A stretch of DNA of 64,000 nt from Dicyema japonicum (lineage: Eukaryota > Dicyemida > Rhombozoa > Dicyemidae): the NCBI GenBank assembly GCA_011109175.1, contig RDEW01000004.1:101976-165975 (forward strand). The letters are read 5' to 3'. The notes beneath the pieces are model-generated. The model made no database searches. It was given only the letters and a program-made list of their open reading frames with translations, and was not told the origin of the DNA. Shown in pieces: positions 1 to 12,638 of this stretch. The first letter of the stretch is position 1. Every line of letters starts with the position of its first letter. The translations under genes and the position numbers were made by a program.

Positions 1-1060
1 TTGTGGCATGTCGTTTATGTAGAGATTGAAGAGTTGGGGTGATAGTGGGGAGCCTTGAGGGACTCCATTTGAGAAATAGCGAGATCTTGATTTGATGTTG
101 TTGCAGAGTACTTGTGCTCGTCTTCCATTTAGGAAGTTTCCAAGCCAAAGTTTCAGGTTCGGATGGATATTGGTTTCAAATATTTTCTTTGTTAGGAGTT
201 TCCTAGGGACTGAGTCGAACGCTTTTGTGATGTCCACGGATATAAGTGCTGTCCTCTGATGGGGTTTGGGGGAGTTAAATCCTTCCGCAATGAATTGTGT
301 GAGGGTTGTAAGGTGTGTTGTTGTCGAATGGTTACCCCGGAATCCGTGCTGGGTCGGAGGTATTGAGATTGAGTTTTGTATTTTTTCCAAAACAAGCCTT
401 TCAAGGATCCTTGAGACCGGACTTAGAATAGATATTGGGAAATAGGAAGATGGTTCATCTATTGGTTTGTTGGGTTTTCGGATATGTCTGATTAGAGACT
501 TCTTCCATATTTCAGGGATTGTATTTGTGTAATGGATAGGTTGAAGATATAGGCTAATAGTTCCAGGGCTCAATGGCCTAGGTGCTTCAGTTCACATGTG
601 GTTATGTTGTCTGGTCCTTTGGCCTCTGAGTTGTAGGCCTTGGATATGGCTCTACGAACATCCTGACTAGTAAATAGGATCCAGTCATCGGAGCGTTTCG
701 GTTCAATCTTTTTCAGGAATTCTTAGTGTTCTTTTGAAAACTTCTTGTAGGATATAGACGTGTAATATTTTATCAGAGTGTCTGGTTTTATGTAGACTTC
801 GACTTTTCTCTCTAGGAAGGATTTTTTGATGTTTTTGATCCACTTCCACACTCTCTGCATTGGGGGGTTTTTGCAGAGTCTCGTCAATCTATTTGCATTT
901 TCTGCCTTTATGTTGTTGTCGATCTCTTTTTTCAATTTTCGTATTTTCCTGACGTTCTTTTCTGTTGGCGAATTTACCATCTTTAGATAATTTCGTTCTC
1001 TGATCAGTTGTTTCGTCGTTGTGTTGAAACGATAAAGTGCTCCGTAAATGAAAAATCTAA
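1..1060 (-). pseudogene. LINE (group A) reverse transcriptase fragment, disrupted
   Basis: Read on the minus strand, this is the finger-palm part of a non-LTR reverse transcriptase. A basic, Lys-rich N-terminal stretch (about 980-730) leads into a conserved 'SEAKGPDNIT' block near 630, 'ISVDITKAFDSVPRK' near 230 (first catalytic Asp) and 'NGVPQGSPLSPQLFNLYIND' at about 70-10. The next expected motif (YADD/FADD) lies beyond the left edge. In-frame stops near 723 and 574 and one frame change near 520 show it is dead. The longest open frame on this strand (404-192) is out of phase with the RT and is only a shadow. The element seems to start at about 1060, 130 bp upstream of the PDI start codon. 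RT identity is secure; subclade is not. Confidence 0.85.
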
Positions 1061-1193
1061 AATTCCCAAAGATTTTAAGCCTAGTCTGAATTATTATCCT
1101 ATTTAGTCATAAATATTTAAATTAATCATTTATAAAAATATTATAATAATTGGCTAACATTAATAAATTGTTGATACACGTAGATATATAGTG

Positions 1194-2780
1194 ATGATGT
1201 ATTTCAACCTATTCTTATTAACCTTTGTTGGCTCATTCGTTACAAAGATCGAAGATGATAACATGAACAGTATATTAAGCCAGAACAAATGGGTTTTTGT
1301 CAAATTTTGTAAAATCTAAACAAATTACTTGTCTAGTCGCTCCTTGGTGCGGCCACTGCAAGAGTCTGGCACCGCAATATGAGAAACTTTCCACTTATGG
1401 GCCCGATTTGGGAGTAATTTTCGGAGAAGTAGACTGCACTGAGGAGCAGGAAATATGCCATGATCATAACGTTAAAGGATACCCCACTTTGTTGTTTTTT
1501 GAAAATGGAAAGTCTAGCCAGTACAACGGTTGTCCACATAGCTTCAATTCTAGGGGATCGAACGGAACCTGACATGCTCAAATTCCTCAGGAAGAATGTC
1601 GGCAAATCTCTTACATTTGTTGACTCATTTGAAACCCTCAAAAATCTAATGTCCGAATCATTTGTCATCGCCTATCTTCCTGTACTGCTCTTTCTAATTT
1701 CCCATAGGACCCTGAATCTAATGATTTCCAGAATATTAAGAACTCTTCTGCCTCAGAAAGCTCTTCCTTTTACTACGTGACTGATTTCTCACTTCTCTCC
1801 TATCTGACCGATTCCCCCAGCTCTGTCTTATATTACAGAAATGTTGTTAAACTGCTTGAATTGTAGATGGACAACAAGACTATCAGCTTTACTGATGAGG
1901 AAATCAATTCTGAGACTATCAGTGATTTTATAAATATGAACATCCTCCCCCCTGTCATATGGATCACGAAGGAGAACTCAGGGCTACTATTTACTGAAGG
2001 ATCAAAAATTCTCATGGTTATGGTCAACGGGAGGGATGAAGTTCCCGGACTGGAGGAGATGATGCTAGAGGCTTTTCAATCAGTAAATGGCAAAGTAGTC
2101 GTTATGTATATTCAAGGTCAAAACGTGCATTTTGGATGTGTCCATTCCCGAGTCTGAAGGAATCGTGGAATTTTTTGAGCTTCCAAAGATCCCTGGTTTT
2201 GGAGGAATCCATTTTATGGATTCATTAGTGCGCTACCATCCCGATAACATAGAGGTCACCAATGAAAACTTAATAAATTTTATCACTTTGTTATCACGTG
2301 GAGAAGCTAAGGTGTGATATGGTTTATATTGGCAGAGATTCATCAAGAAAGAACCTGTCCCTGAAGATTGGGATGAGTTAACTGTTAAGGTGGTAACACA
2401 TCTTAACTTTGATAATGTCGTGCTGGATGAGACTAAGAATGTGTTCGTAATGTTCTGTAGATATTTTTTGTGATATGCAGACGCCCCCTGGTGTTCCCAT
2501 TGTAACAAGTTGAAGCCTATTTGGGAACAACTGGCCATGCATTTTGAGGACAACACTGCTGTTGTGGTCGCCAAAACAGATGCTACGAAGAATGAGTATG
2601 ACATTGCGATTGAAGGATTCCCCACTCTGTTGTTCTATCCTACTGGATCAAAGACGTTGGAGAGCTACAAGAGTTATGGTGGATTGAGGAATCTAAAGGA
2701 GTTAATATCCTTTGTTGAGTCGAATGCTGTATTGGTAAGAATGTTGTGATATCTTAAAGCCCCCGTCTGAGGACTTGTAG
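1194..2780 (+). CDS. Protein disulfide isomerase, two thioredoxin domains, ER lumen
   Basis: ER thiol-disulfide isomerase that forms and reshuffles disulfides in secretory proteins. Two ATGs in tandem (1194, 1197) open a hydrophobic signal peptide (MYFNLFLLTFVGS). Splicing a 28-bp intron (1309-1336) creates the first active site FFAPWCGHCKSLAPQYE, followed by 'GYPTLLFF' (cis-Pro). Two inactive thioredoxin-like domains follow (IPESEGIVEFFELPKIPGF in the second). The second catalytic domain has YAPWCSHCNK, then 'EGFPTLLFYPTG'. Further introns are 25 bp (1529-1553), 26, about 21-24, 22, 24, 24 and 25 bp (2735-2759). The last joins VL to PPSEDL and a stop, giving a KDEL-like C-terminus. At roughly 430 residues it is a little shorter than classical PDI (about 500), with a small acidic tail. 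Odd points are CSHC in place of CGHC in the second site and SEDL in place of KDEL. An alternative last exon at 2871-2925 cannot be excluded. Confidence 0.9.
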
Positions 2781-3480
2781 ACGTCATTGTTTCTTTTGGG
2801 ATGGTTTAATAATTTATTTGTTATGGCTAATTAAGCTTTTGGTTTATTAGCTTACATTTGATTGCTTAGGACTTCATTGATGCTCTCAATCTGACAGTTG
2901 GTGAATTTTTGGAGAGTCATTAACTAGGTATCAGTTAGGCAGTCTGAATAGTCAAGCTGTTTCCACTCTCAATAGCAATCGATAGCCCTCTTGAGCCAAT
3001 TTGTCCCCCGTGGATCTCTGATGTTTGTTGGATTAGCCATCTGTCTAGCGCACAAAGTTGTCAGCATGCTGGGTCAGTATTCCAGATGTTTCCATAGAAA
3101 ACGCAACGAAAAAATAGTTTTTCGTGATTTACTAGTACTTCTCACTCTTGTTGTCCTCAGCCAATTTCTAGGCAGCATATGGTTTTCCTTGGAGTAGGTT
3201 TTCGAGCAAATTACGTCTCAGACCATAATGCTGTCATTCCATGTGATCCCTTGCCGTCGGTCCTCAATAAACCAGTGGGCTTCAAATGATGACGAGCTAG
3301 CTTGGGAGAATTCTTGATGGTGACGTTGAAACAATCGTGCCGTGTGAAGCGACCCACACTCACCAGACAAAAAAACTAGGTTCTTTCCCCACATAATTTT
3401 AGGCAAAATCGGAGTTGAACAGCAATCCTTACAGAATCGTCGTACAACAGGTTTCAATGTCCTTTAAACAATGAATCTCT
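2781..3480. other. No gene recognised
   Basis: No conserved reading frame was found. The short open frame at 2871-2925 follows a plausible acceptor and could be an alternative PDI terminal exon (acidic, ending LESH). The frame at 2991-3197 is hydrophobic and matches nothing I know. Confidence 0.4.
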
Positions 3481-3770
3481 TGGAAAAAAACCCCATTTCA
3501 TATTCGCTTTCTGATTGGTACCATCCTTCGGACTATTGCGACAAAAATTCTCACAAATTTTCATCCCTTCATTAGTGACATAGATACGTTCGGAATATAA
3601 ATTGAGGATCGTATACCAATAGTTTGGATGAAAAAGACCGTGGGGTCATGGTAGGAGCATCGAGAAAAGATGCTCGATTATTGAGAGATGCCGGGATCAC
3701 TTGAATATTAGTTAGTGGTCAAGAAGGTGTTTCTTTTGCTTAAATAACAATAAGGCATTCTAAGGAAGTA
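3480..3770 (+). mobile_element. Degenerate 3' fragment of LINE group A
   Basis: The stretch ends near 3700-3730 with 'GCCGGGATCACTTGAATATT', the 3' tail also found in the copy ending at 10.4 kb. The codons upstream are too decayed to read as protein, so the 5' limit is a guess. Confidence 0.55.
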
Positions 3771-3774
3771 AAAA

Positions 3775-4230
3775 ACCCAACCCGTCTTGTACAATCAACT
3801 TTTAAAACCGACGGTTAAGTATGCTTGTGCCTCATGGGCTTATGGAGTTTCAATATCAAATTTGTACAAGATCAATTCCCTAACAGCCAAATTGGTACGT
3901 CTAACGAATCTACCTGCCGATCTTTCCCCCAATGCTTGACCATGCCTCAATCGAAAACAACGGTTCCGGTTTCATTGGTCTGTGTGGTCACGAAACAAGT
4001 CGTTTCTTTCATTCAAGACTAGAAGCCTCAAATACACGTAAATTGGAAAAAAAACCTACCCTCTTCAAAATCTAATGAAAGATGATCGTCGTCGATACAG
4101 TAAAGCCGTGGGTACTCTAGAGGAACATAAGAAAAACCTCTCGATCCCTTTGAGGTGTACCGGGATCACTTAATTAGTTGGTTTACTCCTTTTTTCTTGG
4201 TGTTCTCTTCTCGGGGTTATTAAATAATAA
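3775..4230 (+). mobile_element. 3' fragment of LINE group A
   Basis: Plus-strand codons from about 3815 read VKYACASWAYGVSISNL and LVRLTNLPADLSPN. This is the region after the RT catalytic domain, comparable to 'IEPCFSYACASW' in the copy at 48.1 kb. The fragment ends with 'GGGATCACTTAATTAGTTGG' near 4160. It lies directly behind another 3' end of the same group (3.7 kb), so two fragments sit head-to-tail. Confidence 0.7.
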
Positions 4231-4843
4231 ATAAAATCAACGGGAAGTGTTGTCCGAAACCGAACTTGTCAAAGCGAATAGATTCCTTGATAGGTTGGAT
4301 GTCTCCGTCAGAAAAGATAAAAGATTTTTTCTACATAACGATGATATCCTCGTGGCAGAATAGTAATTTCAACAGGAAAAAAAGTCTTTAGCACAAAAAT
4401 AATATTTATATCTAAAAAAACTTATCCTGTTAGCAAAATAACTCATAAGAGCTCTTTGGTCACCCAACAACTCCATCACTCCGCATTTTTTAATACCGCA
4501 TCCAAGTAAGACAAGAGAATTCCTGCCAGACTTCCACCAAGAATACAGTCTTCCAGATATCAAATATTAAGGGGGTGTAGATATATTTTGTTCAATCGCC
4601 AAAAAGAAGGGAACCTAAAAGATTGTTCGTCTGAACTTCAATTTCAGAGGAAATAACTTCAAAAACAAGTGGGGAGGGTTTCGAGTACTACAGATAAACA
4701 AAGGGATAGGGGTGTTCTCTCCCAAGGCTCACGCACGATGTCCCTTCTTACTGAATTGCGTAAATCAAGTTTAAAGAAGACTCTGTCCCCATTATTGAAA
4801 TCGGATGACATCCCAACAAATCATCTAAATACATAGATCCCCG
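4231..4843. other. No gene recognised
   Basis: I see no conserved protein frame and no structural RNA. The minus-strand frame at 4369-4563 has no recognisable content. Confidence 0.4.
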
Positions 4844-5222
4844 CCTCACAGTCGCCCTGACTTCGACACCCACCTGTGAAGGACACAAATAGATTGACAA
4901 TCCTCCAAAAACATGTCACAGCATAAAGCCTAATTCCATTATTTTATTTCCCGACAAAGTTAGACTTGCAGAGAAAAGAAGATTACGGCCAAAATCAATA
5001 ACATTCTTCGAAGTATCCATTCCCTGAGATCANCCTCACAGTCGCCCTGACTTCGACACCCACCTGTGAAGGACACAAATAGATTGACAATCCTCCAAAA
5101 ACATGTCACAGCATAAAGCCTAATTCCATTATTTTATTTCCCGACAAAGTTAGACTTGCAGAGAAAAGAAGATTACGGCCAAAATCAATAACATTCTTCG
5201 AAGTATCCATTCCCTGAGATCA
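4844..5222. repeat. 189-bp direct repeat flanking a one-base gap (N at 5033)
   Basis: Positions 4844-5032 and 5034-5222 carry the same sequence, separated by a single N. The same arrangement recurs at 7998 and 13799. The likeliest explanation is two contig ends that overlap but were not merged, with one N as spacer, rather than a biological tandem repeat. Confidence 0.85.
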
Positions 5223-5421
5223 AGGATTCTCCCCATCAGTAGGGTCTCAGGAGGGCCGACAGTCTGGGATAAAAATTCAGTGAAAAGTTAGACTTGCAGA
5301 GAAAAGAAGATTACGGCCAAAATCAATAACATTCTTCGAAGTATCCATTCCCTGAGATCAAGGATTCTCCCCATCAGTAGGGTCTCAGGAGGGCCGACAG
5401 TCTGGGATAAAAATTCAGTGA
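5146..5421. repeat. 138-bp tandem duplication
   Basis: The block that begins near 'AAAGTTAGACTTGCAGAG' (5146-5283) is repeated immediately (5284-5421), with a period of 138 bp. It has no N between the copies, so it may be a real tandem duplication, although it touches the assembly-gap repeat just upstream. Confidence 0.8.
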
Positions 5422-5939
5422 AATGTTTGGGTTTAGCTTATAACTCCTCAACTTCTACTTCTTCGGAAAGAACGAAATGCATCGTGAAGGTGAGCAGGAA
5501 GCCATTAATTACCGTGAAGGAACCAGTCTGAGATAGTAACACCTTCCATTTTGTATCGGATGGTTGGCTTGTCACCCATAGGAGGTGGTAGAGTTGATAT
5601 CTCTACCAATGATCACATCGCTCAAAACCAAAGTGGATCAATACTTAGGACAGAACCAGGTGGGGGCACGTAGAGCAGAAGTTAATGGGAGATTCTTTTT
5701 TTTAATCAAAGCGATCTCAATCCGCTAAGAAAGAGTGTAGTTACAAAATTTTACCTCTTAATGTTTAACTTGCACATTTGTCCACCTCTTGCGGTGAGCT
5801 GAGGGTCCCTTCCGGCTAGTTGAGAATGAATGCGCGTGTCGGCGGGGAGAAAGTATCCCCGAAAATAAATCCTTAATGGTTCTCTTTACTAGAACTTACA
5901 GAATTGGTGGACCACAAAAAACCAAGAATAATCTGCCAA
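5422..5939. other. No gene recognised
   Basis: No conserved frame is visible on either strand. The setting suggests retroelement debris. Confidence 0.35.
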
Positions 5940-6790
5940 TTAGGAGGGAAAACAAACCCATCATCCCAGCCTCATTAAGCAGCCATCTCACCTTTGCACA
6001 GTGTTCTTCCCGAGATCTGACGCACATCTGTACGCTCGTGTTGTAAATTTTGGAGGTGGCACTAGAACTCCAGTTCTCATTACAAGAGCCTCGAAAGGAT
6101 TTGGTTTAACAGAAAAGTGAATAATCTTTGTAGAGTCCTTTGACTGTTTTTCTTAATTTGTTTGGACAGATTCGTCCCCACACAGGCATACCTAATTGTC
6201 GGATGTATCATAGAGTAATCTTAACGTTGTGTTAAAGCACCCTTTCTAGTGAGTGTTTTTACGAACTAAAGCTTTTTTGCTGGGACGAGGAGATGACCTA
6301 GTTAACGCGTTTACTGGCTGTCATGAGAGGGTCATACGTAATACCCAATAACTTGACAGAGCTTGTGAAGGGGATTAAAACTCCATTAAGGGCAGTATAA
6401 GTTAGTCTTCCATTTGAAGTAAATATCACTGTGGTCTTGTGTACAATAGGTTCCTCATAAGCAAACTGCTTTGTGGTCCTGTAAATCTTGTAAAATACCG
6501 CACTTTTTATTTTTGGATGTTTGTCACCACTTGGCTCATGCGACCGTTGATGAAGTTAGCCAACGATAATTTAAGTTTGGGGGTAGATTGACGTCAGAAG
6601 AATTTTGCGATAAAGATCTTCAAGGATACTGAATCGAAAGCCTTCTCCATATCCACTGAGACCAGTACGGTTCTCTTGTGTGGTAAAGAGTATTCAGGTC
6701 ATCGGAAATGAGTTTGTTTGATAATGAGTTCAGAATATCGACTCTGACCGGTAGATTAGTAGTAAGTCATATTTGATTTCCCCCAATGAC
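5940..6790 (-). pseudogene. LINE (group A) 3' half, degenerate
   Basis: Minus-strand codons near 6690-6570 read VLVSVDMEKAFDSVSLKIF (RT Asp block) and PKLKLSLANFINGR. Near 6430-6310 come 'KTTVIFTSNGRL' and 'SSVKLLGITYDPLM' (the post-palm KxLGVxxD block). Near 6030-5950, 'QMCVRSREEHCAKVR' matches the 'RACVGSREEHWVKMR' end of the copy at 10.3 kb. Several stops and frame changes interrupt it. Confidence 0.75.
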
Positions 6791-7009
6791 TACTTAGTCT
6801 AAGGTTTTTCTTCCTTTTATCCGTTGCTTATTTTCTCTCGTTCTATTACAGAGACGTCATGGGATCCACCTATTTCAGAAGGCATCCAATGCCAAAGTGG
6901 AACCAAAAAGGATCAGTTGCATTCTCCTACTCAACTGAAGGGGTTCCGATAACCGCAAGGACTGACCTTTCGAGCAGATATCTTAAGAAATCACTATTAA
7001 ATTAAGAGG

Positions 7010-7330
7010 GAACCAGACCATCAGGTGATCCCGACTTCTCTCAGAACCAACTCATCTTAGCTCGTAGTTCTTTCCCAGATCCAACACACTGTCTGTATTC
7101 TCGCTGTACATACAGGGACTCTAATCTTAGTTATGTAACCCCGGCCTCACAACTTGTAGTTCAGTATTCTATGCGGTTCACCTTCACGCAGCAAAAATTT
7201 GATGCCAGTTTCAACATGGCAACTAAAACCCACAAATACTCCCGTTTCAACCTGTTCAGAGAAGCAGGACCGAATTATGGCGACTATTAAGCGACCAAAG
7301 CTTTCGCTCTCAAAAATCTAGGACTTAATC
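7010..7330 (-). mobile_element. LINE (group A) 3' end fragment
   Basis: The reverse complement of 7010-7040 reads 'GTCGGGATCACCTGATGG', the group A terminus. The sequence upstream on the minus strand resembles the region before the tail in other copies but is strongly decayed. Between 6840 and 7005 on the plus strand there is an unrelated open stretch (FRRHPMPKWNQKG) that I do not recognise. Confidence 0.5.
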
Positions 7331-7746
7331 TTGCAAAAAAAATTCATTTTTTTAAATCTCTGAAATACTATAAAATCTTTAAAGTTCTATTATTCTCCCT
7401 GGCCATAACGAGAAATAATTTTCCGAGTAATTCCATAATTGGTCATTATTGCGTGTTAAGTCCCAATATAATTAAAAAACGGCGTCGACAATAAATGAAA
7501 GGAAAATTCAAATTCTTTCAGTACGACTTGTACAAGAAAAGTATAAGTAATATTCGGAATTCTAACTGTAAGGAACATTGTATTGTCCACGTGGCTCAAA
7601 ATCCCCCTGGTATCACTATTCAATGAGTATAGGGTACGATTTGCTCAAAAATCTTTTCACAACTTCAGCAATAGCTCCCGATGTCTCCGTTCCAGCACGT
7701 GTTTTACCATCGAGTGCAAGAATACCAGCTTATATCGGAATTCCGA

Positions 7747-8250
7747 AGTTAGCAAAAAAGTCTGTCCCCCCAATACCTCCACCAAGACGGAGAGCAGCCC
7801 CAGATCCGACGAAGATTGTGGCTTTACTTACATCACAGTCTAACATGCAAAAGATTGCAGTTCCCGTACACCCTGACTGACTGCCAGACAACAGGAAAAA
7901 AGAGGCACCACTACCACCATGTCAAATCTCATCCCTACCCCCTCCCCCTAGTAACATTCAGAAGGATATCTCCAAACTAATTGTTACTAAAATTACGNAG
8001 TTAGCAAAAAAGTCTGTCCCCCCAATACCTCCACCAAGACGGAGAGCAGCCCCAGATCCGACGAAGATTGTGGCTTTACTTACATCACAGTCTAACATGC
8101 AAAAGATTGCAGTTCCCGTACACCCTCACAGACTGCCAGACAACAGGAAAAAAGAGGCACCACTACCACCATGTCAAATCTCATCCCTACCCCCTCCCCC
8201 TAGTAACATTCAGAAGGATATCTCGAGACTAATTGTTACTAAAATTACGC
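7747..8250. repeat. About 250-bp direct repeat flanking a one-base gap (N at 7998)
   Basis: 7747-7997 and 7999-8250 are near-identical copies with a few substitutions (for example CTGACTGACTG against CTCACAGACTG, and CTCCAAACT against CTCGAGACT). A single N separates them. I read this as an unmerged contig overlap; the mismatches may be allelic or end-of-read errors. A Pro-rich open frame runs through the right copy (8070-8387) and is not supported as a gene. Confidence 0.85.
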
Positions 8251-8639
8251 CGATTATTCCCGAAATTATGCCTCCATGCAATCCCCATTCTCTAATTATC
8301 CCAAAAACTCCACCCCCACACTGTGGACACCTTTTCACGGAAGGTAACTCGTTAAATCATATTATTAGAATTGGTCTCCAAGTTTAATTTCATTGACATC
8401 AAATGTCTCCCATTTCCTCATACCTTTACTTCTGTTTATGCTAAAATTTTTAATAAATAAGAATTTTTTATTACTCCATTCAGTTTAGAGTCATGCAAAT
8501 CACAACAAGGGTTCACTTACAATCGCCAAATGCCTTCGAGGACTAATTCTTGTGTTTTTCCTCAAAATCATCATTTTCTAGATTTACTTGGGTACATCGT
8601 ATATTAGGCTTATTAGCTGGGCGATTTCCGTCAACAAAG

Positions 8640-8745
8640 TCAAAAATCCGCATAATAATAACACCAGAGACCACGGTTACACAAACTAACTAATCACGTG
8701 ATCCCAGCACGGTCTAGCAGGGACCTCATATTGCCTCGCATGTTC
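8640..8745 (-). mobile_element. LINE (group A) 3' tail, about 100 bp
   Basis: The reverse complement of this block is nearly identical to 10305-10412. It contains a '...GCTGGGATCACGTGATTAGT' tail and then ACCGTGGTCTCTGGTGTTATT. It is useful for defining the 3' end of the family. Confidence 0.85.
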
Positions 8746-9867
8746 TTAAAAGTGTTTAAAACTTCTAAAATATGACTTTTAATAAAAAATATTAAATTTT
8801 TATTTTTAATCAAAAACGGAATAACATTATTTTGAATAATTTTCAGAATCGCTGATAATCACTCTCCTATTAGAAGAATGTACGGCCAACCGATCATCAT
8901 TCCTTTTTCCACACTGGAGTTAATCAATTATTTTCCAGCATCGAACGGTGCATCACATAGTCCAAAAGTTGCTCAAACTGATATGAAATCTTCATTGGCT
9001 CGACCACCAGTGTTTTATAAATAAAAAATTATAAAGTTAAAACAAGTCAAAATTTTGGCGTAGCGTCAAATTTAGTCAGGAAATAATTTTTGGGTCAATT
9101 AACTCAAAATTTAATTGTTTTTTTATTTTTTGAGAAAAAACTCCACAATTGGATTTAATGTACGACAGCATACTTTTAACTGCAGAAAACACGTTTTATT
9201 TAATCTTTCATTTAATCGGCATACTCCGTGAGCGTTGCTGGCTATTTGAGCGAATCTCGCTTACCAGCATGGGAGGGAATAGTCAGTTAGCCAGATATAA
9301 AGAATTTGAGTTTCTGAAAATTTCGATCAATATCATCCTTTCAAATGACGTGACCTCAATGCTAATGTCAAATAATTTCCACTTTAATCATTTCTAGGCA
9401 CTAATAGAAGGTCCCAGAGATCCCGGAGATGGGGGACAATATGAGACAGCCCACGTGGGTAAAAAATCAAATTTTGATTTTTTAAACTGCTTATTTAAAC
9501 ACTATTTTTACAAATGCAATAATATAATACTTATTTCAAGTCTCCTAAGTACTTTAACACATGCACTACAAATGAAGAATCACCAGGACAGCATAGCGGT
9601 CGGTTAACTGAATTGAAAACATATGCCCAAAAAGTTCGGGCTGTGGAGGTCCCTAAAGAGACTCAGCGTCGTTTTTCAAATAATCGAAACTCGCGACAGG
9701 CCCTCCGCAGGAGCTAGACCGTGTACACGCGGAGCGTTACCTGTGATATAAGTAGTGTTTAGTTTCAACAATAAATTCTCATTTAAATATCTTTTATTTA
9801 AGGACCATCTCAAAATAACAGGTATATTTTCGCGATTTATAAGAAATGTTTGGCAAGTTCTTTCCAT
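8746..9867. other. No gene recognised
   Basis: AT-rich sequence. The open frame at 9149-9397 (82 codons) has no recognisable domain and no conserved flanking exons. A CACGTG lies at about 9452. Confidence 0.4.
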
Positions 9868-10440
9868 TTTACTTCAGACAAGAGACTGGGAAGACAGATG
9901 GTCGAACTGAAGGCAAGCTATTTCTTTCAGAAAATCCCAAAGGATTCTTGGGGTGACTTTTGACATGCATATGTCATTTTCTCCCCATGTTGAAAACGTA
10001 ATTACGAAATGCGAAAATAAAACTAATGTTCTGAAATGCCTCACAGGCTTCTGGAAGATCGAAGAGCATTCTGTTTGAGCACTGTATATAAACAATTCAT
10101 TGAACCATGCATCTCTTATGCATGTGGTATATGGGGCCCATTCATCTCTTGGACGAATGTCTTGAAGATCGAGGCTAGCCGGAAAAGAGCCTCCAAAATC
10201 ACGGAACGCTGGATTTCTGGAGAGTTCCAGCCACCATTGTCACTTGAAGCCTTGATACGAATGAACCATGGAAGTCCAGTCACTCGACCGATACGTGCTT
10301 GTGTGGGGTCGAGGGAGGAGCATTGGGTCAAGATGAGGTCCCTTCTAGAGCGTGCTGGGATCACGTGATTAGTTAGTTTGTGTAACCGTGGTCTCTGGTG
10401 TTATTATTACAGAATATTTCCCTTTCCGACTAAAGCTATC
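9868..10440 (+). mobile_element. LINE (group A), 5'-truncated copy with intact 3' tail
   Basis: It starts abruptly inside 'FTSDKRLGRQMVELKA' and continues past RT motif 7. The final part is readable as KQFIEPCISYACGIWGPFIS and EALIRMNHGSPVTRP, ending ERAGIT at 10368. The 3' tail 'GGGATCACGTGATTAGTTAG' and 'ACCGTGGTCTCTGGTGTTAT' follow. The first 170 bp carry frame errors. It is closely related to the minus-strand copy at 15.8-16.3 kb. Confidence 0.85.
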
Positions 10441-10638
10441 TATCATTACCTGTGATAGAAGTGACTCCCAACATCCGAGCACTTATGACCCCCATCTTTC
10501 ACAGATTGGGTAGAAGTAGAAAAGGTATTGAGGATTAAGAGTCGAATAGACATGAATGAATGCAATAGAGTCAAGTCCTAAAATAAAATCAACTGAAAAT
10601 TATATTTAATGCCAAATTGTGTTCGAATTAGTTATTTG

Positions 10639-11909
<1,271 letters not shown>

Positions 11910-11999
11910 TTTTATTGAATTTATTAATTCTACGTCATAATCTATTTAAATAATCAAGTACGCATTTTCTACGTTGAATAATTAATTATTTCGACAAAT

Positions 12000-12638
12000 T
12001 TTTACATTATAAACGCTTTCTCTAACATATAAAAAGTCTCTATACTAGCTCATGACCTCGGGCTTTTTTAGGTCATGGTGTCCTTGATTCATTCTCTTAA
12101 GTCACTCACGTGGTTAGTTGGGCAGAAGGCTTAGGTGGTGATGTACATTTATTGCATGGAGTCTAAATAGCTTTTTGAAGGATGAAAGTCTTTGTCTCCC
12201 TCCTCGTGAGGATGCACTATATGACCGACTCGGGAGACATGGTAGCCCAAGTTCTGGACATGAAATGTCAGATGGAAGTAATAAATTAGTTATCTCTGAT
12301 TTGGTGGAGTAGTTTTACTAAAGTGAAATAAGAATAATTCTGAATCATGGTTAGGGACATTGCATGACCGTATCCAAGTTAAAAAAGAATTTGAAAAGGG
12401 GGAATTGGTTCACGCAATTAAAGCCATTAAGGGATAAATGAGGGAGGAATTGGCTTATTGAGTGTGAAAGGAATTGAATGTTCAACTTTGAGAATGTACA
12501 TCACCACCTCAGCCTTCTGCCCGACTAACCACGTGTATAACTTAAGAGAATGAATTAAGGACACCATGACCTAAAAAAGACCGAGGTCATGAGCTAGTAT
12601 AGATACTTTTTTTATGTTAGAGCGTTTGTAATGTAAAA
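12000..12638. mobile_element. Foldback/MITE-like element with about 148-bp inverted repeats
   Basis: 12000-12147 and 12492-12638 are inverted copies, roughly 90% alike, with termini TTTTACATTA...TAATGTAAAA. They enclose about 345 bp of sequence with no protein frame. Each arm contains a CACGTG (12107-12112, 12530-12535) and the block 'GGTCATGGTGTCCTT'. No clear target-site duplication is visible. The element lies 90 bp upstream of the p38 start codon, so it could act in that promoter or form a hairpin transcript. It is most simply a non-autonomous DNA transposon. Confidence 0.8.

Noticed and set aside
192-404. 70-codon minus-strand frame as a gene
   Set aside because: It is out of phase with the RT that runs through the same bases.
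2871-2925. Extra terminal PDI exon (DFIDALNLTV...)
   Set aside because: The 25-bp intron at 2735-2759 gives a natural end with an ER-retention-like SEDL. Using the later exon would need an intron of about 136 bp, far longer than any other here. Kept only as an alternative.
7578-8387. Proline-rich open frames across the gap at 7998
   Set aside because: The frames exist on both strands, run through a duplicated assembly overlap, and show no domain, splice structure or conserved motif. The length is explained by C-rich low-complexity sequence.
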